Positions 1-6,562 of a DNA stretch of 6,562 nucleotides are shown in pieces (within the stretch, counting starts at the first letter, position 1; each line of letters opens with the position of its first letter). Source of the DNA: Brachyspira pilosicoli (GTDB taxonomy: Bacteria > Spirochaetota > Brachyspiria > Brachyspirales > Brachyspiraceae). The DNA lies in NCBI RefSeq assembly GCF_019402445.1, contig NZ_SRZM01000305.1, positions 1-6,562 on the forward strand, read 5' to 3'. Below the pieces are notes generated by a model. The model made no database searches and was not told the origin of the DNA. It was given only the letters and a program-made list of their open reading frames with translations. Made by a program: the position numbers and the translations under genes.

Positions 1-1384
1 GCTATATACATTTTCTATATATACAGATTCATTAAAAAGAAACTCCATTATGAGCAATAAGAATATTAATGATTTTGAGTTTGTATTATTTTTGGAAGAG
101 ATTAATCAGTTAATAGAAAAAGAGTATAAAAACATTAATAATTTAATAGATAGTGATTTTGATTATTTTTCTAATTTATATAAGCTTTTAGAGAATATTA
201 GAGAGTTTTTAAAAAATGATATTACTAAAAAAGAAGAAGAGTTTAATTCTATAACAAAACAAATAAAAACTTTTAATGATAATTACAGTCTTAGCGATGA
301 TAATAAAAATTATGAGTGGCTTTATGTATTAAGAAAGCTTGATAATATACTACATAATATGTTTGAAAATAGGGCTGATGATTTAGAGATAGAAAAAGAG
401 TTTTATTTAAAATTGAGAATAATAAAAAAAGAGTTTAATATTAATAAATGCCATTTTAGATTTGCCTTAAAGATGGGCATTATAATGTGTATAAGTTTTA
501 CAATTAGATATTTTTTGCCTGAGAAAATAGCTATACGTGGATATTGGCTTCCTATACTTTCTTATATAATGATGTATCCTTTTTATGAAGATGTTAAGGC
601 TAATTTAAAAATTAATCTTATAGGAAATATTATAGGAGTTTTAATATTTGGTGCGGTATTTAGGTATATGCCTTATTATATGATTATACCTTTTATAGGG
701 TTATGCTTTGTGTTGTCTTTAGCTTCTATTAATACTTTATTTAAAAAAATATACGGCACAATGTCGGCATTAATATCTTCTTTTCCATATATGACGAAAT
801 TACTTTCTACTTCATCGAGAGTAGGATTTATTATGATAGCTTTGTTTATAGTGTGGCTATTTGACAATTTTATAATGAAGACTGAAAGCCATAAGGGTAT
901 GGTTGATAAAATTAGCGAGCTTATAGAAATAGATACTATGATAATTAATCAAATGAAAAGAGTTATTAATAGTGAAGGTACTTCAAGCTATTTGTATGAA
1001 ATATTATTAAAAGCTTATATGATAAAAAACAATATTATAATACATGAAAAAAATCAAACTAAATATAAAGGCACTCCTATTACAGATTCACTTATAGAGG
1101 CAAATAGAAAGTTTATAGTAGAAGCTGAGCAGTTAATATATTTGTTAAAGAAATACAACAGGAAAGAAGATAAAAATAATATGCTTATGTTTATTGAAAA
1201 TATATCATTTATTTTAGAGAATATAGCAAAACTATTTAAAAATGAAATTGATGATTTTAACAGCAAAGATTTAAAAGAGCCAATAAAAACAGATTCTTAT
1301 ATATTTTATAGGCTTCAAAATTGTTTTGATTCTATTAACTCTGTAAATGCATCTATAAAAGATAATATGAATAATATATTTTAA
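1..1384 (+). CDS. FUSC-family inner-membrane protein, 3' part (5' end outside window)
   Basis: Probable integral membrane protein of the FUSC/YccS-like family (fusaric-acid-resistance or aromatic-acid-efflux relatives); substrate unknown. Numbering from the Met at base 50: residues 1-135 are hydrophilic and probably helical. About 137-275 form a cluster of five or six membrane segments. Within it, FRFALKMG (136-143), RGYWLPI (163-169) and the later IGNIIGVLIFG (191-201) match the conserved start of the FUSC_2 region. Residues 276-444 are a soluble, charged, helical tail. Full-length relatives have two membrane bundles with a soluble domain between them, so this looks like the middle domain, second bundle and tail. 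The frame has no stop from base 2 to the Met at 50, and that Met lacks a clear Shine-Dalgarno sequence (only an A-rich stretch precedes it), so I treat the gene as cut by the window edge. A real start at 50 giving a one-bundle protein of 444 residues cannot be excluded. The stop overlaps the convergent gene. Confidence 0.8.
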   Translation, partial: LYTFSIYTDSLKRNSIMSNKNINDFEFVLFLEEINQLIEKEYKNINNLIDSDFDYFSNLYKLLENIREFLKNDITKKEEEFNSITKQIKTFNDNYSLSDDNKNYEWLYVLRKLDNILHNMFENRADDLEIEKEFYLKLRIIKKEFNINKCHFRFALKMGIIMCISFTIRYFLPEKIAIRGYWLPILSYIMMYPFYEDVKANLKINLIGNIIGVLIFGAVFRYMPYYMIIPFIGLCFVLSLASINTLFKKIYGTMSALISSFPYMTKLLSTSSRVGFIMIALFIVWLFDNFIMKTESHKGMVDKISELIEIDTMIINQMKRVINSEGTSSYLYEILLKAYMIKNNIIIHEKNQTKYKGTPITDSLIEANRKFIVEAEQLIYLLKKYNRKEDKNNMLMFIENISFILENIAKLFKNEIDDFNSKDLKEPIKTDSYIFYRLQNCFDSINSVNASIKDNMNNIF

Positions 1385-2538
1385 ATATACTGATAATCTT
1401 CTGTAAAATTAAATGTTGTTGAAACTATTATGTCTTTAGTTTTAATATTGTTTTGCATAGCTTCGTATATAATGTTGTAGGAATTACTTATATGTATTAA
1501 ATTATTAAATGTTTCTTCTTTAAAAATTTTATTAGAAAATCCGTCTATTAGAGCATCTTCTATATATTTGTAGCTTGTAAATTGGCTTTTTAATATTGTG
1601 TAAGTACTGGAGCCTATATTAACTTTTACTCTCTCATCAAACCTAATATCTTTAAAAGCATTTTCTGTGCATATTTCTGGCACAAAGTTAATAATTTCTT
1701 CTCTTATATTTTTATCTGTTATTATGTTTTTAATGTTGTTTATAAACATTTCATAATTTTGATGACTCTTTTCAAATTCCAATACATATTCTATTACAAA
1801 ATATTCAATTTCTTCTCTAGTGTATGGATATTTTTTATAACTATAATCATATTGAAGAATAAAAAAGAATTGCTTTATAGAAAAAAACTCTTCTTTGTTG
1901 TCCCATTTATCAATATATTCAATTATAGCATTTTCAATACTTTCGCTATGATTATTATTTATATAGCATTCTGTAACAATTTCACCATCAGGCATTTTAG
2001 CACCATACACTTTAATAATATTTACTCTAGTATTTGCAAGCATAAAAGGAATCTCTCTGCTTATAGCATACCATAAAAAAGAAGAATAATTATTACTGTC
2101 ATCATTTTTTACATATTCATTATAAAATTTTTCTTTTTCAATACTGCTTCCAAGACCTATTATAGGGCTTTCACATACACTAAATCTTTTTTTATTTCCA
2201 AGTATATAAGTATCTATTTCATGATGAGAAACACCATTCAAAAAATCAATCATTCCATTAAAAGCACAGTAAACAAAATCATCAGCAACTAACTCTATAG
2301 CCTTATATTTATCATTAGCTATAACAGAACAATACTCATAAAAATTCTCTTCTAATATTGGAGCTTTTATATAAAAATAAACAGAACACAACACACTGCT
2401 TTTCTCTTCAAGCTCTACAATTTTTGGCTCTATTGTTACATCATAAGTGAGAAGTCTTATGGTTTCATTTTCTATTTTATTTTTATCTTGTATGTTTTTA
2501 TGAAGTCTATTTAAAAGTAATTGTTTATATATATTCAT
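1381..2538 (-). CDS. Uncharacterised 385-residue protein, possible DUF6348-like
   Basis: Function unknown. It is a soluble acidic protein with no signal peptide or membrane segment. The best recognisable stretch is VNIIKVYGAKMPDGEIVTEC (172-191), followed by an INN turn. The pattern of a hydrophobic strand, then (A/R)xPDG, then (E/G)EC resembles DUF6348 proteins; this is recalled from memory and tentative. Upstream are a YDVTIEP strand (32-38), a Cys-containing strand (48-60) and a conserved-looking IIGLGSS loop (126-132). The C-terminal half (about 200-385) is rich in Asn, Ile, Lys and Glu and looks mostly helical, and I do not recognise it. The start at 2538 lies 16 bases after the phosphoesterase stop and has no clear Shine-Dalgarno sequence, so it probably depends on upstream translation or is weakly expressed. 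It is the last gene of the ugd cluster. Its stop codon overlaps that of the FUSC gene. In the DUF6348 proteins I can recall, the family is often associated with immunity or toxin-associated loci, but nothing here shows a toxin partner. Confidence 0.75.
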   Translation of the reverse strand: MNIYKQLLLNRLHKNIQDKNKIENETIRLLTYDVTIEPKIVELEEKSSVLCSVYFYIKAPILEENFYEYCSVIANDKYKAIELVADDFVYCAFNGMIDFLNGVSHHEIDTYILGNKKRFSVCESPIIGLGSSIEKEKFYNEYVKNDDSNNYSSFLWYAISREIPFMLANTRVNIIKVYGAKMPDGEIVTECYINNNHSESIENAIIEYIDKWDNKEEFFSIKQFFFILQYDYSYKKYPYTREEIEYFVIEYVLEFEKSHQNYEMFINNIKNIITDKNIREEIINFVPEICTENAFKDIRFDERVKVNIGSSTYTILKSQFTSYKYIEDALIDGFSNKIFKEETFNNLIHISNSYNIIYEAMQNNIKTKDIIVSTTFNFTEDYQYI

Positions 2539-2554
2539 AATTATATAATAACAT

Positions 2555-3055
2555 TTAATTAATATTATTCAATATTTGTTTTATGGATACTGGTGTAAAG
2601 TTATGAATATCTGAAGCTACATTAAATGCTCTGATATTATATTTTTTATCTTTATGCCAATGCCCATGAATTAAAATTGAGTTTTGATGATAGCCTTCCC
2701 ATTCTAGTATAGGGTAGTGGAATAATATTATTTTTGTATTTTCAAAATTAAGTACATGATAATCTTTCACAAAATTAAAAAGAGAGCAATCAAATTTTTT
2801 ATTTTCTAAAAAATTATCATTACTCCCTTTTATTAAATACTTGTTTCCATTTAAGTTTTTTAGAAGCTCTGTTGTTTTTAAATATCCTTTTTCATTAGAG
2901 AAATCGCCAATTATATATATGTCATCATTATTATTTACAATAGAGTTCCAATTATAAAATATAGTTTTATGCATGTCAGCATATTCACTAAATAATAGCT
3001 TTCTCTTAGCATGCATACTGCCAAAAAAATGAGTATCTGAAGTAAAATATATCAT
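2555..3055 (-). CDS. Small calcineurin-like metallophosphoesterase with altered GNHD motif
   Basis: A 166-residue single-domain protein of the calcineurin-like phosphoesterase superfamily, in the short group that begins IYFTSDTHF. Cytoplasmic; substrate unknown. Visible motifs are D7-x-H9 (SDTHF), G50-D51 (IIGDF), H113 (LFHYPILEWEG), and H130-G-H132-W-H134 as the closing GHxH metal site, followed by the typical ending with DIHNFTPVSI (149-158). The length is normal for the group. Two deviations stand out. The usual G-N-H-D block reads G77-S78-N79-D80, which loses the metal-binding Asn and the catalytic His. The HFGH found near the N-terminus in relatives reads HFFGS. Activity may therefore be reduced, changed or lost, although the frame is intact. 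The start at 3055 gives the canonical N-terminus and lies 6 bases after the ugd stop. The AGGA inside the end of ugd is about 15 bases upstream, far for a normal Shine-Dalgarno, so translational coupling to ugd is likely. Confidence 0.9.
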   Translation of the reverse strand: MIYFTSDTHFFGSMHAKRKLLFSEYADMHKTIFYNWNSIVNNNDDIYIIGDFSNEKGYLKTTELLKNLNGNKYLIKGSNDNFLENKKFDCSLFNFVKDYHVLNFENTKIILFHYPILEWEGYHQNSILIHGHWHKDKKYNIRAFNVASDIHNFTPVSIKQILNNIN

Positions 3056-3061
3056 TATTCT

Positions 3062-4363
3062 TTAAGCATTTCCTAAAGATATATATTTTATTCCTCTTTC
3101 AGTCATTCTTTGTTTATCGTATTGATTTCTTCCGTCAAATATTACGGGTTCTTTTAATAATTCTTTTATTTTATCAAAACTAGGTCTTCTAAACTCATTC
3201 CACTCTGTAACAAGTACTAAAGCATCAGCATTCTCTAAAGCATCATAAGAGTTTTCAGCATAATATATCTTATCTCCAAATATAGCCTTAGCACTATCAA
3301 AAGCTTTAGGGTCATAAGCTCTTATTTTAGCACCTCTTTCAAGAAGCATATTAATGATTGTGATAGCAGGAGCCTCTCTCATATCATTAGTTCTAGGTTT
3401 GAATGCTAATCCCCATAAAGCAAAAGTTTTTCCGTTTATCTCATTGTTATAATATTTTAATATTTTTTCAACGAAAATTTTTCTTTGATTAATGTTTACT
3501 TGATGAGTAGCCTTAAGTAAATCAGAATTAATTCCATAGTCTGAAGCAGTTTTTATTAAAGCCTGCACATCTTTAGGGAAACAGCTTCCTCCATATCCAA
3601 GTCCATGAAATAAAAATTGATTTCCTATTCTTTTATCGCTAGACATACCAATTCTCACCAAATCAGCATTAGCCCCCACTTTTTCACATATATTAGCAAT
3701 CTCATTAGCAAAAGAAATCTTTGTAGCAAGAAAAGCATTAGCAGCATATTTAGTCATCTCAGCAGAACGAACATCCATAATAATAATAGGGTTACCAGTC
3801 CTTGTAAATGGATTATAAATATCTCTCATTATATCTATTGCTTTTTCAGAATTAGAGCCAATAACAACTCTGTCAGGTTTTAGAAAATCATCAACAGCAG
3901 CACCTTGTTTTAAAAACTCAGGATTAGAAACTACATCAAATTCTCCATTATAATGCTTTTTAATAGCATCCTCTACTAATTTATGAGTTCCTACAGGTAC
4001 AGTAGATTTATCAACAATTACTTTATATCCATTCATAGCTTTGCCTATATCATTAGCTACAGAGAGTACAAAACTTAAATCGCAACTTCCATCATCTCCA
4101 GAAGGAGTACCTACTGCTATAAAACAAGCAATCGATTTTTTTACAGCATAATCTAAATCATCTGTAAACTCTAATCTGCCCTCAGATACATTTGATACTA
4201 TAAGCTCTTCCAAACCAGGTTCATATAAAGGAGTAATTCCATTTTTTAATTTTTTTAATTTTTCTTTATCATTATCTACACATGTAACATAATTTCCCAT
4301 TTCAGCTAAACAAGCACCTGTTATTAATCCAACATAACCTGTACCTATTATACATAACTTCAT
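3062..4363 (-). CDS. ugd: UDP-glucose 6-dehydrogenase
   Basis: Cytoplasmic enzyme that oxidises UDP-glucose to UDP-glucuronate with two NAD+, supplying precursors for surface polysaccharides and glycolipids. The 433-residue length is typical and all domains are present. They are the N-terminal Rossmann motif GTGYVG (7-12) with acidic D30 after the second strand, YEPGLEEL (47-54), AVGTPSG (83-89), DKSTVPVGT (118-126), the NPEF block with E149, the TKYAANAF helix with K205 and N209, and the catalytic block GYGGSCFPKD with nucleophile C261 and D265. The C-terminal UDP-binding domain has WGLAFKPRTNDMREAP (317-332) and VTEWNEFR (385-392). Every catalytic residue I can place is intact, so it should be active. 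The start is supported by an AGAGAGG ribosome binding site 7 bases upstream and by the canonical MKLCIIGTGYVG beginning. It is the first gene of a likely three-gene transcript and is divergent from cheA. No polysaccharide gene cluster surrounds it here. UDP-ManNAc or GDP-mannose dehydrogenases are related, but the motifs fit Ugd/TuaD best. Confidence 0.97.
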   Translation of the reverse strand: MKLCIIGTGYVGLITGACLAEMGNYVTCVDNDKEKLKKLKNGITPLYEPGLEELIVSNVSEGRLEFTDDLDYAVKKSIACFIAVGTPSGDDGSCDLSFVLSVANDIGKAMNGYKVIVDKSTVPVGTHKLVEDAIKKHYNGEFDVVSNPEFLKQGAAVDDFLKPDRVVIGSNSEKAIDIMRDIYNPFTRTGNPIIIMDVRSAEMTKYAANAFLATKISFANEIANICEKVGANADLVRIGMSSDKRIGNQFLFHGLGYGGSCFPKDVQALIKTASDYGINSDLLKATHQVNINQRKIFVEKILKYYNNEINGKTFALWGLAFKPRTNDMREAPAITIINMLLERGAKIRAYDPKAFDSAKAIFGDKIYYAENSYDALENADALVLVTEWNEFRRPSFDKIKELLKEPVIFDGRNQYDKQRMTERGIKYISLGNA

Positions 4364-4370
4364 AATTGAG

Positions 4371-4377
4371 CCTCTCT
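4371..4377 (-). promoter_or_regulatory. Ribosome binding site of ugd
   Basis: On the minus strand this reads AGAGAGG, 7 bases before the ATG at 4363. It is the only strong Shine-Dalgarno in the three-gene minus-strand cluster and fixes the ugd start. Confidence 0.8.
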
Positions 4378-4403
4378 TATAATATAGACTTTTAATTTAT
4401 TTT

Positions 4404-4431
4404 ATCATATAATAAAGATCAATATTGTCAA
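4404..4431 (-). promoter_or_regulatory. Predicted sigma70 promoter of the ugd cluster
   Basis: On the minus strand, a consensus -35 TTGACA (4431-4426) is separated by 16 bases from TATGAT (4409-4404), a five-of-six match to TATAAT. Transcription would start near 4397, giving a leader of about 34 bases before ugd. This is the best promoter match in the window and probably also serves the phosphoesterase and the 385-residue gene, since the gaps between them are too short for obvious promoters. Confidence 0.65.
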
Positions 4432-4451
4432 GTAAAATTTATAGATATAAT
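4425..4451 (+). promoter_or_regulatory. Candidate sigma70 promoter for cheA
   Basis: TTGTCA (4425-4430, five of six to TTGACA), a 15-base gap and a perfect TATAAT (4446-4451). The gap is shorter than the favoured 16-18, so it may be weak, and in such A+T-rich DNA a TATAAT can occur by chance. Its -35 box overlaps the ugd -35 box on the other strand. Confidence 0.35.
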
Positions 4452-4467
4452 TAATATTATCCGATAA
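4442..4467 (+). promoter_or_regulatory. Candidate sigma28 (FliA-type) promoter for cheA
   Basis: TAGA, a 14-base gap, then TCCGATAA. The flagellar/chemotaxis sigma28 consensus is roughly TAAA-N15-GCCGATAA, so the -10 part matches seven of eight and the -35 part three of four. The CCG is the only such G/C block in this part of the intergenic region. The implied transcription start is near 4474, about 38 bases before the cheA ATG. It competes with the sigma70 candidate just upstream. Confidence 0.35.
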
Positions 4468-4469
4468 TA
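4455..4469. repeat. Short inverted repeat, possible operator
   Basis: TATTAT-CCG-ATAATA: perfect 6-base arms around a 3-base centre. It overlaps the -10 part of the sigma28-like candidate and lies between the ugd and cheA start regions. It could be a protein-binding site, but arms made only of A and T arise easily in DNA of this composition. It is too weak to act as a terminator. Confidence 0.2.
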
Positions 4470-4500
4470 AATAATGGGTAATAATATTTTTTTAGAATAT

Positions 4501-4505
4501 GAGGA
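4501..4505 (+). promoter_or_regulatory. Ribosome binding site of cheA
   Basis: GAGGA, 6 bases before the ATG at 4512. The in-frame codon at 4500-4502 is TGA, so no upstream in-frame start is possible and 4512 is firmly chosen. Confidence 0.85.
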
Positions 4506-4511
4506 TTTTAA

Positions 4512-6562
4512 ATGGATGATTATATAAAAAGTTTGCTTAAAGATTTCTTTGAAGAAGCTTTTGAAATGTTGGATAGATTAGAAGAGAATATTCTTATTCT
4601 TGATAAAGATAGAGATAATGTTGATGCTGTGCAAGAAATATTTAGGGCAGTGCATACTTTGAAGGGAAGTGCTGGTGCAGTGGAGCTTTTCGATACACAA
4701 AAATATGCCCATAGATTTGAAGATTTACTCGATTTAATAAGAGATAACAAAATTAATGTTGATGATGCTACTATAGATATTCTATTAAAAGGAATAGATA
4801 TTTTAAAAGAGCTTATTAACTGTGCTAGTAATGAATCAGTATGCTCTATAAATATAGAAGGTGAAATAAAAAAATTAGATGATTTTAAAAACTCAAAATT
4901 AGGCTCAGAAACACAAAGTAGTACAGAGGAGTTAGATACTAGTAAACTAGCAGATAATAAATCAATCGATGAGAAAGTTCCAAACATATATGATAATTTG
5001 AATTTAGATAATAGTATTATAAGTGCTATAAGAGAACATAAAGATGATGGCTTAAAAATAAAATTGGTACATGTTAAATTTAATGCTGAAAGCCCAATGA
5101 GAACTGTTGGAGGGGTTCAGGTATTCGTTGCTCTTAAAGATAAAGGAGATATTGTTACAAGTGTACCACCATTACAAAATTTGGAGGGAGATGAGTTCTA
5201 TCAAGATGTAATATATTTACTAGCTACTCCAGAAGAAGATGATGATATAATTAACGATATAACTTTTCCAGAAACAACAGAGGAAATAAAAATAGAAGAG
5301 TTTATATTAGAGGATTATGAGAAAATAGCAGCTAGTAAAAAATCAAAAGAAGTTTCTTCAGCAGTAAAAGATGGAAAAAATGTTAATAAAGATAAAAAAG
5401 TTGATAGACAAAGTTCTTATTTGAGAGTGGAAAGTGATAGAATAGATGCTATGATGAATCAGGTTGGAGAGCTTGTTACAAATAAAAGTTCTTATGTTCA
5501 GTATGATGATGATTTGTCTTCATATGGTAAATTAATTTCCACTTCAATAAATGATATAAAAAAATATTATAGAGATACTATAGTACAACTTCTTAGAAAG
5601 TTTGAAGATTATGCACAAAAAAAAGAAATTAAAGATTTAAGAACTAATTATATTAATAGTTTTAATAGTAAATTAAATGAAATATCAAAAATAGAAGATG
5701 ATTTCAAATATACTTTAGATAGATATAGAAGTTCTTATCAGCTTCTTACAAGGGTAACAAATGAATTGCAAGAAACTGTAATGAAAATAAGAATGGTTCC
5801 TATAGCACAAACATTTAATAGATTTCCTCGTTTAATACGTGATTTATCTAGAGATTTAGGTAAAGAAATTAAGTTAGAAATGTATGGAGAAGATACGGAG
5901 CTTGACAAATCTGTAATAGAGACTTTAGTTGATCCATTGGTGCATATTATAAGAAATGCTGTAGACCATGGTATAGAGATGCCTGAAGATAGGGTAAATG
6001 CAGGAAAACCTAGAGTGGGTAGTGTAATTTTGCAAGCTTCTCATGAAGGTAACCTCATTATTATAAAAATATCAGATGATGGTAAAGGAATGCAGCCTCA
6101 TAAGATATTTGAAAGTGCTGTTAAAAAAGGACTTGTATCTGCTGATGCTAAATTAACAGAACAGCAAATGCTAGAATATATATTTGCTCCTGGTTTTTCT
6201 ACTGCTTCCAAAATTACAAATGTTTCTGGAAGAGGGGTAGGTATGGATGTTGTTAAAAAAAGCTTAGAGAAGATTAATGGTACTGTAGGTATTGATACAG
6301 AATATGGTAAGGGTTCTACTTTCTCTTTAAGAATACCTTTAACTGTTGCTATTATTCAGGCTTTGATAGTAGATGCAGAAAAAGAATATTATGCAGTTCC
6401 TATTAATAGTATATTGGAAACTATAAAAATAGAACCTACAGAAATACATGAATTAGAAGGCACAGAAGTTATTAAAGTAAGAGATGAAGTTGTTAATATA
6501 CTTAGCATAAAAGAATTATTTAGACTTCCTTCAAGATATACTGATATTAAATCATATTATGC
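4512..6562 (+). CDS. cheA: Chemotaxis histidine kinase CheA, 3' end outside window
   Basis: Cytoplasmic sensor kinase of chemoreceptor arrays. It autophosphorylates under receptor and CheW control and passes phosphate to CheY. The 683 visible residues run to the edge without a stop. P1 (about 1-105) carries the phosphorylated His48 in VHTLKGSAG. An acidic linker leads to P2 (about 180-250), which resembles the Thermotoga-type CheY-binding domain (VKFNAESPM, ...GDIVTSVPP). A Lys/Glu-rich linker follows (251-302). P3 begins at SYLRVESDRIDAMMNQVGEL (302-321) and runs to VMKIRMVP (423-430); the 100 residues between GELV and VMKIRMVP are far more than the roughly 35 of classic CheAs. P4 has the N box HIIRNAVDHG (478-487), G1 box DDGKGM (522-527), F box FAPGFST (558-564) and G2 box GRGVGMDVV (573-581), so the ATPase site looks intact. 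P5, the CheW-like domain, starts around 609 (PLTVAIIQAL) and is cut off. Downstream che genes, if any, are not visible. Spirochaete CheAs are known to have enlarged P3 regions, which fits this genome type. Confidence 0.97.
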   Translation, partial: MDDYIKSLLKDFFEEAFEMLDRLEENILILDKDRDNVDAVQEIFRAVHTLKGSAGAVELFDTQKYAHRFEDLLDLIRDNKINVDDATIDILLKGIDILKELINCASNESVCSINIEGEIKKLDDFKNSKLGSETQSSTEELDTSKLADNKSIDEKVPNIYDNLNLDNSIISAIREHKDDGLKIKLVHVKFNAESPMRTVGGVQVFVALKDKGDIVTSVPPLQNLEGDEFYQDVIYLLATPEEDDDIINDITFPETTEEIKIEEFILEDYEKIAASKKSKEVSSAVKDGKNVNKDKKVDRQSSYLRVESDRIDAMMNQVGELVTNKSSYVQYDDDLSSYGKLISTSINDIKKYYRDTIVQLLRKFEDYAQKKEIKDLRTNYINSFNSKLNEISKIEDDFKYTLDRYRSSYQLLTRVTNELQETVMKIRMVPIAQTFNRFPRLIRDLSRDLGKEIKLEMYGEDTELDKSVIETLVDPLVHIIRNAVDHGIEMPEDRVNAGKPRVGSVILQASHEGNLIIIKISDDGKGMQPHKIFESAVKKGLVSADAKLTEQQMLEYIFAPGFSTASKITNVSGRGVGMDVVKKSLEKINGTVGIDTEYGKGSTFSLRIPLTVAIIQALIVDAEKEYYAVPINSILETIKIEPTEIHELEGTEVIKVRDEVVNILSIKELFRLPSRYTDIKSYY

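Noticed and set aside
676..867. Minus-strand open frame of 63 codons
   Set aside because: It lies wholly inside the membrane region of the FUSC gene, has no ribosome binding site and no recognisable protein character.
1054..1266. Minus-strand open frame of 70 codons
   Set aside because: It is antisense to the FUSC C-terminal tail; its Ser/Phe/Ile-rich product is what reading A/T-rich coding DNA backwards gives.
1759..2076. Plus-strand open frame of 105 codons rich in Phe and Ile
   Set aside because: Antisense to the 385-residue gene. The apparent hydrophobicity comes from reading Lys/Glu/Asn codons on the opposite strand.
3056..3061. Separate promoter for the phosphoesterase gene
   Set aside because: Only 6 bases separate it from ugd, and I saw no convincing -35/-10 pair in the end of ugd; co-transcription is simpler.
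3617..3883. Plus-strand open frame of 88 codons
   Set aside because: Antisense to the central conserved part of ugd, whose coding potential is beyond doubt.
4391..4420. Imperfect A/T inverted repeat considered as a terminator
   Set aside because: It has almost no G or C in the stem and sits in the ugd leader and promoter between divergent genes, where no transcript needs to end.
4520..4987. Minus-strand open frame of 155 codons, very Ser/Leu-rich
   Set aside because: Antisense to P1 and the linker of cheA; low-complexity product and no ribosome binding site.

Overview
The window is very A+T-rich, and its genes use A/T-ending codons heavily. Together with a CheA histidine kinase that has an enlarged dimerisation region, this points to a host-associated spirochaete, most likely Brachyspira. 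The genus is inferred from composition and protein character; no search was run.

Layout: (1) Bases 1-1384, + strand: the 3' part of a FUSC-family membrane protein gene. The reading frame is open to the left edge, so the true start probably lies outside the window. (2) Bases 1381-4363, - strand: a compact three-gene cluster, read from right to left. It contains ugd (UDP-glucose 6-dehydrogenase), a small calcineurin-like metallophosphoesterase with an altered GNHD motif, and a 385-residue protein with a stretch resembling DUF6348 proteins. The gaps are 6 and 16 bases, so the genes are probably co-transcribed. The last gene meets the FUSC gene tail to tail, and the two stop codons share the four bases TTAA. 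(3) Bases 4364-4511: the only real intergenic region, 148 bases between the divergent ugd and cheA. It holds a strong sigma70-type promoter for ugd, good ribosome binding sites for both genes, and two alternative promoter candidates for cheA, one sigma70-like and one sigma28-like. (4) Bases 4512-6562, + strand: cheA, running off the right edge. It shows P1 (His48), a CheY-binding P2, an unusually long P3, a complete P4 kinase domain and the start of P5.

Functionally, cheA belongs to chemotaxis and motility. ugd supplies UDP-glucuronate for surface polysaccharide or glycolipid synthesis, but no glycosyltransferase or other polysaccharide gene is visible nearby. The roles of the phosphoesterase and the 385-residue protein are unknown. 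There is no rRNA, tRNA, CRISPR array, insertion sequence or clear phage gene. I see no convincing new multi-gene system. The most interesting points are the altered phosphoesterase active site, the enlarged CheA P3 and the shared divergent promoter region.
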